Assembly (NCBI GenBank): GCA_009920875.1
Contig: RFZE01000050.1
Location: 1-9,420, forward strand
From: Alphaproteobacteria bacterium
GTDB lineage: Bacteria; Pseudomonadota; Alphaproteobacteria; RS24
DNA: 9,420 nt
Direction of reading: 5' to 3'
Shown here: piece by piece, positions 1 to 6,000 of the stretch
Numbering within the stretch: the stretch's first letter is position 1
Layout: every line of letters begins with the position of its first letter
Program-made: the position numbers and the translations under genes
Notes under the pieces: generated by a model
The model's input: only the letters and a program-made list of their open reading frames with translations
What the model was told of the DNA's origin: nothing
Database searches by the model: none

Positions 1-2
1 TT

Positions 3-599
3 TCCGCCCAAAACAGTGGTCTTCAAAAAATTGAAAGCCTTGCCCTGAACGGCGGTTACAAAGGTAAATCAGGATGGCGATCACTGATTGATCTTTTCAA
101 TTATAATAGAAGCAATTTCAGTATTGGAACCTTGGAAGAGCCCAATTGGATAATTGCGGATAAGCACGATGCATTTTTAAAAAGAGCCTTAGCTGCTCGT
201 ATCGGTTTATGGGGAAATCACGGATATGAGGCTACCTTTTTTGAGGCTTGGACAGACGCCAAGGGTCAACAGCTTTTCGGCAAAAACAAATACTTGCTTA
301 CGCTATCTTCACCGATACCAGCGAAGGCGTTTTGGTCTGTTACCAATTACTCAGCTCCAGAATTTTTTCTTTATGAAAATAATGAAAATAAATACGCTAT
401 TTCTAGTTATGACAAAGACCTGGTAAAAAATGCGGATGGTTCAGTGACAATTATTTTTAGCCATGATCGACCTTCTGACACGGCGGCAAATTGGCTTCCA
501 ACACCCAAGGGTTCGTTTCGACCGCTTTTGTCGATCTACCAACCAGACCTTTCAGAAATCCGGCGCTATCAACCAGACCCGATAATGGAACTACCTTAA
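3..599 (+). CDS. DUF1254/DUF1214-family protein, 3' part (5' end outside window)
   Basis: The open frame is uninterrupted from the left edge (first full codon at position 3) to a double stop TAA TAA at 597-602, so this is the C-terminal ~198 residues of a longer protein. No start codon is convincing inside the window; the TTG at 132 is internal to conserved sequence. The C-terminal block has the pattern I associate with DUF1214: a 'WSVTNYSAPEFFLYENN' segment, then 'KNADGSVTIIFSHDRP', then 'ANWLPTPKGSFRPLLSIYQP', finishing near a YxPDPI-like end. In this family the DUF1214 domain usually follows an N-terminal DUF1254 domain. The biochemical role is unsettled, so I give no reaction. The gene looks AT-rich compared with the genes after 1600. 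The stop codon lies in the first copy of a 21-bp tandem repeat. Family assignment is from remembered motif pattern only. Confidence 0.8.
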   Translation, partial: SAQNSGLQKIESLALNGGYKGKSGWRSLIDLFNYNRSNFSIGTLEEPNWIIADKHDAFLKRALAARIGLWGNHGYEATFFEAWTDAKGQQLFGKNKYLLTLSSPIPAKAFWSVTNYSAPEFFLYENNENKYAISSYDKDLVKNADGSVTIIFSHDRPSDTAANWLPTPKGSFRPLLSIYQPDLSEIRRYQPDPIMELP

Positions 600-636
600 T
601 AAAGCATCAAACAAACTTAATAAAGCATCAAACAAA
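595..636. repeat. Perfect 21-bp tandem duplication
   Basis: Two adjacent identical 21-bp units occupy 595-615 and 616-636. Each begins CTTAATAAAGC and ends CATCAAACAAA. The first copy contains the stop codons of the upstream DUF1214 gene; the second lies in the leader of the Rid gene. The exact identity suggests a recent slippage or duplication event. Confidence 0.95.
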
Positions 637-694
637 GTACTTAGACAAAACCAGCAGAATGTTGGGCTCAATTTATCAAAAAAGGGAGAAAGTG

Positions 695-1087
695 ATGACC
701 GTTGAAAAGAAATTGTATCGTGATGGCCCCTATGTGGATCTGTTTTGCCAAGGAGTTCAGGTAGGAAATGCCCTATATATCTCTGGTCAGGTGGGCGTTA
801 ATGATGAAGGCGCTGCACCAGATGATATTGTCGAGCAGATGAAGTTGGCGTATGGCAATGTTCAAAAAGTATTGGGTGAATTTAACGCTACAATGGATAA
901 TGTTGTAGAAGAAACGTGGTTCGTTACTAATGTGAACGACTGTATGGAAAGGGTGGGGGAGCTTTTTTCCGAACGAGAAAAAATTTATGCAAAGAAGCCC
1001 GAGGTTTGCCAAACTTTAATTGGTGTTTCTGCCCTGGTTGACCCATCTTTCGAAATTGAAATCAAAGTTGTCGCACTTTTTCCTTGA
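695..1087 (+). CDS. Rid/YjgF/UK114-family protein lacking the canonical Arg
   Basis: This 130-aa protein has the length and pattern of the Rid family, small trimeric proteins; the archetype RidA hydrolyses reactive enamine/imine intermediates. Family features are the 'ALYISGQVGVNDEG' strand pair (~26-39), 'DIVEQMKLAYGNVQKVL' (~44-60) and a C-terminal 'FEIEIKVVAL' strand. The C-terminal signature fits the family spacing (L114, six residues, I121-E122-I123). However, the position of the substrate-binding arginine (Arg105 in E. coli RidA) appears to be Gln106 here, and the two preceding residues also deviate. This suggests a Rid subfamily without standard deaminase activity; the alignment was done by eye. 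I chose ATG 695 because AAGGGAGAAA (682-691) sits just upstream and homology starts here. The open frame runs back to 491 only through repeat and out-of-frame DUF1214 sequence. No operon partner is evident. Confidence 0.88.
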   Translation: MTVEKKLYRDGPYVDLFCQGVQVGNALYISGQVGVNDEGAAPDDIVEQMKLAYGNVQKVLGEFNATMDNVVEETWFVTNVNDCMERVGELFSEREKIYAKKPEVCQTLIGVSALVDPSFEIEIKVVALFP

Positions 1088-1103
1088 TAGGCCTCTATCA
1101 AGG
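1082..1103 (+). terminator. Perfect 9-bp hairpin overlapping the Rid stop codon
   Basis: CCTTGATAG (1082-1090), a 4-nt GCCT loop and CTATCAAGG (1095-1103) form a perfect stem that includes the TGA stop at 1085-1087. No T-run follows on the plus strand, so it is either a weak or Rho-assisted 3' end or only an mRNA-stabilising hairpin. Confidence 0.4.
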
Positions 1104-1117
1104 ACCCGCGCGGTAAA

Positions 1118-1249
1118 AAATAGAACGGCAAATAGAACGGACATAACAAGCAAGATATTGTTATTAAATAATAAAAAGACTGTTGACTAGTTCCGGGCTC
1201 ACCATAATTTACTATTGCGTATTTTGTTTGTTGACCGCAGTAAACAGTC
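1118..1249. repeat. AT-rich non-coding stretch with small direct and inverted repeats
   Basis: I see no gene between the Rid gene and the hydrolase remnant. The stretch holds a direct repeat AAATAGAACGG at 1118-1128 and 1130-1140 (12-bp period). It also holds a perfect 7-bp inverted repeat ATAACAA (1143-1149) / TTGTTAT (1158-1164). A longer-range inverted pair is GACTGTTGAC (1178-1187) with GTAAACAGTC (1240-1249), nine of ten bases complementary. TGTTGAC occurs directly at 1181-1187 and 1229-1235. These may be traces of the rearrangement that truncated the neighbouring hydrolase, or operators; nothing identifies them. Confidence 0.5.
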
Positions 1250-1615
1250 ATTTTTCGCGAAATCAGCGACCGGAAGATTATTAAAGGCTATGACGCGCCA
1301 TTTCCGCCATCACGCTACAAAGCAGGCGCTCAAATTTTTCCCTATCTCATTCCATCTCAGCTGAAAGAGAATTCTGAGGTCTGGGAGAACGTTTATGAAA
1401 AATGGGATAAGCCGTTTCTGGTTGCATTTACCGACGAGGATCCGGTGAGCAGTGGCACTGATTTTGCTGAGCAATTTGTAACTCGCGTGCCCGGTGCAAG
1501 CCAAGTGGTGATTCGAGGGGTGGGGCATTTCGTTGAGGAAAAAGTCGGCCCAAAACTCTCTGCGCTCATCGATGATTTTGTCTCCGGACGAGAGGTTTCA
1601 GGATTCAGCAAGTAA
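1244..1615 (+). pseudogene. Truncated alpha/beta hydrolase (haloalkane-dehalogenase-like), C-terminal third
   Basis: This frame follows an in-frame TAA at 1241-1243, contains no convincing start, and ends at TAA 1613-1615 (~123 codons). It reads as the C-terminal part of an alpha/beta-hydrolase resembling haloalkane dehalogenases: 'GYDAPFPPSRYKAGAQIFP' in the cap/core junction (from 1286), 'WDKPFLVAFTDEDPVS' with the acidic catalytic-loop region (DEDP at 1433-1444), and 'VIRGVGHFVEE' with the catalytic-type histidine at 1526-1528. The family is usually about 300 residues, so the oxyanion region and nucleophile elbow, which should lie some 500 bp upstream, are missing. That space is taken by the Rid gene. 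Homology appears to start around 1262-1286. I read this as a deletion remnant, not a functional enzyme. It is convergent with the PhyH gene, 11 bp apart. Confidence 0.8.
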
Positions 1616-1626
1616 ACTTACTGTCC

Positions 1627-2799
1627 CTAAATGCTCAAATCTTCGAGATTGTAGTCTTTTAAATCGGCCCGTGCGGCGTCATTCCAAATATAGTCCGCGC
1701 CAGCACTTTGAAACGGTTGGTAAACATAAGGCTGCTCATCAGGAAAACGCTGTTTGCGTGCATCAATGGCATAACCGATTGTGCGCGCACGCCGCGTGAC
1801 GATTTCTTCGTCAAACACTTGGCGCGCGCTGTGAATGCCGCCACCATCGACGCCAAGAACAGAGCTGCGGCGATGAAAGCCGAAATTGACCGTCACACGC
1901 GGTTCAAAACCACAATTAGGGAATGAGCCATGCAGCAATTGCCGGTTGCAAATGGCGACATCGCCGGGATTGCAAACAATCGGCACCGCACCCTCAAGAC
2001 GCTCACTGCCGGCGCTTTCGACCAATTCGGTAATATCAATCTTGCCTTGCTTGTGCGTGCCCGGCAGAACCCAAACGCCGTTGACGGCCGTGCTGCCATA
2101 GACCTGCGCCATGAAATTAAAGCCATGAATGTCTTGGTCGAAATTCGGATTGTCCCAATGGGTCACGCCGTCTTGGTGCCAAGATACGGCAGCGCCAATG
2201 CCCGGGTCTTTGATGAACAAGGCTTCATTGAAGGGGGCGAAGTCAGCACCGTTAATCTCTTCGGCCACTTTTAATAATTGCGGATGCCCATAGACGCGCA
2301 AACACGCATCAGAAAATTGCAAAGAACCGAGAAGCAGGAAAGGAGCCGCAGCGGGTGTGTCTGCCTTGGCTTCCGGCTCAAACATTTTTACTTCATGGCG
2401 TCCATTTGCCAAGCTGGTGCCGCCCAAAGGGTCGCCCAATGGCTTTGACCAGACCAGATTGAGTGCCTTATTGTCGGCACCCAAAGCCGGTTCGCCGCGA
2501 TGGTTTACCTTGCTTTCAGGGTCGGTTGGGAAAATATCGCGAATGGCGTCCAAGTCGGCCTTTACATCTGCAAGTTCTTCGTCGCTAAGAACGTTTTCGA
2601 AAATGTAAAAACCGTATTTCGAATAGGCCTGCTTGATGGCTTCGCTAAGATTGCCTTCTTCATCGAATTGGATTGGCCCGCGATTATCGAGAGCGAGCGC
2701 GCGCGTCTCGCCATCTATCAAATAATTACGCATGGCGTCAGCGTCATCGCCATAATATTGCGCGCAGGCCTCAATTGATTTTGTGATATCCATTCCCAT
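1627..2799 (-). CDS. Phytanoyl-CoA dioxygenase (PhyH) family Fe(II)/2-oxoglutarate oxygenase
   Basis: The 390-aa product is a complete PhyH-family enzyme, a cytoplasmic non-haem iron oxygenase that couples 2-oxoglutarate decarboxylation to substrate hydroxylation. The iron triad is visible: 'SWHQDG' gives His208 and Asp210, and 'QLLHGS' gives His290. Arg301 in 'EPRVTVNFGFHRR' fits the residue that binds the 2-oxoglutarate carboxylate. The N-terminal 'AYSKYGFYIFENVLSDEE' (58-75) is the typical opening of the fold, and 'GVWVLPGTHKQGKI' (241-254) is the typical pre-HxxxR strand. The substrate cannot be read from sequence; the family includes phytanoyl-CoA, ectoine and other small-molecule hydroxylases. 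I chose the first ATG (2797-2799) because AGGAGG is 6 nt upstream; the second ATG (codon 3) is also possible. It is divergent from the large surface-protein gene and convergent with the hydrolase remnant, so it is probably a single-gene unit. Confidence 0.92.
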   Translation of the reverse strand: MGMDITKSIEACAQYYGDDADAMRNYLIDGETRALALDNRGPIQFDEEGNLSEAIKQAYSKYGFYIFENVLSDEELADVKADLDAIRDIFPTDPESKVNHRGEPALGADNKALNLVWSKPLGDPLGGTSLANGRHEVKMFEPEAKADTPAAAPFLLLGSLQFSDACLRVYGHPQLLKVAEEINGADFAPFNEALFIKDPGIGAAVSWHQDGVTHWDNPNFDQDIHGFNFMAQVYGSTAVNGVWVLPGTHKQGKIDITELVESAGSERLEGAVPIVCNPGDVAICNRQLLHGSFPNCGFEPRVTVNFGFHRRSSVLGVDGGGIHSARQVFDEEIVTRRARTIGYAIDARKQRFPDEQPYVYQPFQSAGADYIWNDAARADLKDYNLEDLSI

Positions 2800-2804
2800 A
2801 ACAA

Positions 2805-2811
2805 TCCTCCT
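2805..2811 (-). promoter_or_regulatory. Strong ribosome-binding site of the PhyH gene
   Basis: The minus strand reads AGGAGGA at 2811-2805, five bases before the ATG at 2799. It fixes the start at the first or third codon. Confidence 0.8.
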
Positions 2812-2934
2812 GAAGAAATCATTAACTGTGGTTTAGTCCATACGCAAGGGTTGATGTTCAATTTGCCCTCTCAGTTTGTAATTTTTGCGTTCAAAACAGC
2901 CGCTATAGCCAACCCATTCATTGTATAAAACTGG

Positions 2935-2973
2935 TGATATCATCTTGACAGTGAAGACCATTCATTTTTAAGT
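2935..2973 (+). promoter_or_regulatory. Candidate promoter for the surface-protein operon
   Basis: A perfect -35-like TTGACA lies at 2945-2950. Seventeen bases on, TTAAGT (2968-2973) is a poor -10 (three of six to TATAAT). Just upstream is the 8-bp palindrome TGATATCA (2935-2942), a possible operator. A better isolated -10-like TATAAA (2924-2929) has no matching -35. The rest of the divergent gap 2812-2934 shows nothing else I can name; no convincing minus-strand promoter for PhyH was found. Confidence 0.3.
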
Positions 2974-2997
2974 GACGGAAGTTAATGTCTTGCGTCA
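2973..2997. promoter_or_regulatory. Imperfect inverted repeat in the leader of the surface-protein gene
   Basis: TGACGGAAG (2973-2981) and CTTGCGTCA (2989-2997) pair at eight of nine positions around a 7-nt TTAATGT spacer, ending 18 bp before the start codon. It could be a regulator binding site or an mRNA hairpin near the ribosome-binding site. Confidence 0.45.
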
Positions 2998-3015
2998 GTA
3001 TTGTTTGAGGGTTCC

Positions 3016-6000
3016 ATGAAGCGCATTGCTATTTTTGTTTTTTGTTTGCAATTTTTTGCGGGACTTGCCGCAGCTCAGTGGGTGACCAGCGGCTCAGGCA
3101 TGGGTGAACGTCAAGGCGACCAAGGCCTTACCAGCCCTGACAATCTTGCCCAATCTCTTGGCTACGACAACGATGAAGACATGGCGGCTGCAGCCGAAAT
3201 GGGCTACGAGGCCAATGCTGCTGACGGAGAGGCGTGGGACTACGCCACGAATGATAATTTTGACGAAGATTGCTTGCGCCTTTTTGGCAGCCTTTGCGAA
3301 GAGGTGAATGCGGAAGAGTTTCGCCCGATCGTTCCCGATCTCATTACCTGTGTCGGTCTCGGCTTTGAAAACCTTACAGAGATGGATGCTTTTGTTGACT
3401 CAGTGACCGGCTATGGCGGTGACGAAGACGACGCGGCCAATTGTAAGCGCAAAAATTATAGCGGCACTGATGCTGACGGCCAGCTTTGCATGATGGCGAC
3501 AAATGATAATGACAATGCCGCTGCGTGTCGAAACGCGTTGGGTGTGCCGCAGACCTCGTCGCAAGACTGCTCTGACCTTGACCGTGATGATTATGAAGGG
3601 ATTGCCAATAATATGCCGCCGCGCATCATTGCGCCGGCCGATTGGGCGCCGTCAGAAGTTTCTGCCGATGCAGGGCAGGGCTCGGTTCTGGTCAATGTCT
3701 TACAGGCTGTGGACCCTGATGGTGATGCGCTTACCTGGTCGTTATCGGCTGCCAACCCGCCGGTTTTTGCGATTAATGCGAATAATGGCACCTTGTCACT
3801 GGCTACCGGTTTCGGTGATACGGTCGGTGGAGCAACACGACCTGAAACGGCTCAAGTAACAGTGCAAGTCAGCGATGGGATTGCGACTGACGATTTAACG
3901 TTGAGCCTGAGTTTTGCTGATGAAAACGGGCCGCCGCGCATCATTGCGCCGGCTGATTGGACGCCCGCCGAAGTGGCCAATGATGCCGGCCAAGGTGCCG
4001 TGCTGGTTGACGTTCTGAATGCCGTTGACCCTGATGGTGATGAACTTACCTGGTCGTTATCGGCTGCTAACCCGCCGGTTTTTGCAATTGATGCCAGCAC
4101 CGGCCAGTTGTCGCTTTCCGCCGCCCTATCTGCCGATGGCGTGCAGCGTCCTGAAACCGCGCAGGTTACGGTGCAGGTGAGTGACGGTGAGCTGTCCGAT
4201 AATTTGACTTTGACTTTAAACTTCGAAGCACCCAACCAGCCACCGCAAATTATCGTTCCCGCCGGTTGGACGCCAAGCCAAGTGCCGAATACGGCATCAC
4301 CGGGTGATACGGTTATCTCTATTTTGCAGGCTACCGACCCTGATGATGACGAATTGACATGGTCTATCTCAGCCATGGAATTCAATGTTTTCAGCATAAA
4401 TCCGCAAACCGGTGTTGTAACCATTGCCGATGGTGGCAATGCGCCGGCAGAACAACCTGACAGCATTACCATGACGGTGCAGGTCAGCGACGGTGAATTG
4501 ACCGATGATTTGACATTGAAACTGGACCTCGAAGACCCGAACCGTCCGCCGCGCATTGTTTTGCCGGCCGATTGGATGCCGTCAATCATTCCGCATGACT
4601 CGCAGCAAGGAGCACGTCTGGTTGATGCTCTGGCCGCGACCGACCCAGATGGTGATGAGTTGACGTGGTCAATCAGCGCCAGCGATTTGAATATTTTTGC
4701 CATTGACCCGCAAAGCGGTGTTTTGACACTGGCACGCGAAAACGGCTTGGCGGGGCTTGAGAACCGTCCGGAAACCGTGCAGTTGACGGTTCAAGTCAGC
4801 GACGGTGAATTGACCGATGAGCAGGCTTTGTTCATTCCGGTGGAAGCTGAGAAAATCAATAATCCGCCGGTCATCACCGTCCCGAACGGTTTTGCTGACA
4901 GAGAATTTGCCCCCTATGCCAATACAACAACAGTCGGCACATTGCAGGGCAGTGACCCGGACGGCGACACACTGACTTGGTCGCTACTCGATGAAAGCCC
5001 TGAAATATTCAACATCAACGCGCAAACCGGTGCGATTTCTTACACCGGTTTGGGCGCCAATGACAAATTGTCATGCGTGGCTGCCAATAGCGACTCGGCA
5101 CAGACTGAACCGCAAGGTTCAGGCGGCGTGGCATATGGCATTTTGGCGACCAATGGCAATGTGGTTGAAGACCACAATATGAGTGACTTTAGAAGCAAGA
5201 AGACTGGTGGCAAGCAGACGACCACCAATAAATATCATGTCTTCTTAGAGCGCTTCAATCATCGTGGCGGCAGCTTTACCACTGAGGCGCGCAATGCTGA
5301 ATATTATGATGTAACGGGCGCTACCAATATCTATGTACCGCAATTGCGCGCGGTCACGGTCAATTCCAATGTGACACCGATAAACAGCTATTTGGTCTAT
5401 CAAAATAACGCGCAGGTCGATTTCTCGAACAAGGAAGGGGTGATTACCTTCACCAATCCGATTGTCGGCATTTACTACACCGATTTCGGCTTTGACGGCA
5501 CCATTACCCGATTGGGCAAGCCGAGTGCTTTGTATAGCCGCAAGAGCGAGCAGAGCAAGTTGGGGCTCGAAGGGGGCCGCGATATTGCATGGATAGATCC
5601 GGTCGACAGTCGGAAATTGCGCTTCCGCTCAAGAACCGCCAATGTCGGCGACTTTATGCGGGTTATTACCACGGCTTCCAATTCCGGCACAGATGATGAA
5701 GATGTCACGGCTGCCGGGCCTGATGAGTGTTCAGCCACTTTGACGGTTCAATTGTCCGACGGGCAGTTGACCGATGAAGAAACCGTAACGCTCGACTTTG
5801 GTGACCCGAACCGTGCGCCGGAAATCATCATGCCGATGGATTGGGTGCCTTCATTGATTACCAATGACAGAAATGCCAATGACCGCGTTGTGAGCGTTCT
5901 CGCTTCAAGAGACCCTGATGGCGACAGTGTGCGTTGGAGCCTGTCCGGTGACAATGCCGATATGTTCAGCATTGATGCGCTGAGCGGTAATATCAGCCTG

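Noticed and set aside
491..694. Upstream extension of the Rid frame
   Set aside because: It runs through the DUF1214 gene in another frame and the 21-bp repeat; ATG 695 has a good ribosome-binding site and starts the family homology.
1082..1103. Strong Rho-independent terminator after the Rid gene
   Set aside because: The stem is perfect but has no following T-run on either strand, so it is kept only as a low-confidence terminator.
1930..2274. Plus-strand open frame opposite the PhyH gene
   Set aside because: Fully inside a convincing minus-strand PhyH gene, with no recognisable domain.
3001..3015. TTG start for the large repeat protein
   Set aside because: The five extra codons precede a normal signal peptide and would overlap the GAGGG ribosome-binding site of ATG 3016.
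3043..3048. Lipobox around Cys10 of the large repeat protein
   Set aside because: The residues before the cysteine (Phe-Val-Phe) do not fit a lipobox, and an Ala-Ala-Ala signal-peptidase-I site follows.
3852..4703. Minus-strand open frame of 283 codons
   Set aside because: It lies opposite the cadherin-like repeats and its internal repetition mirrors them; no family resemblance or ribosome-binding context.
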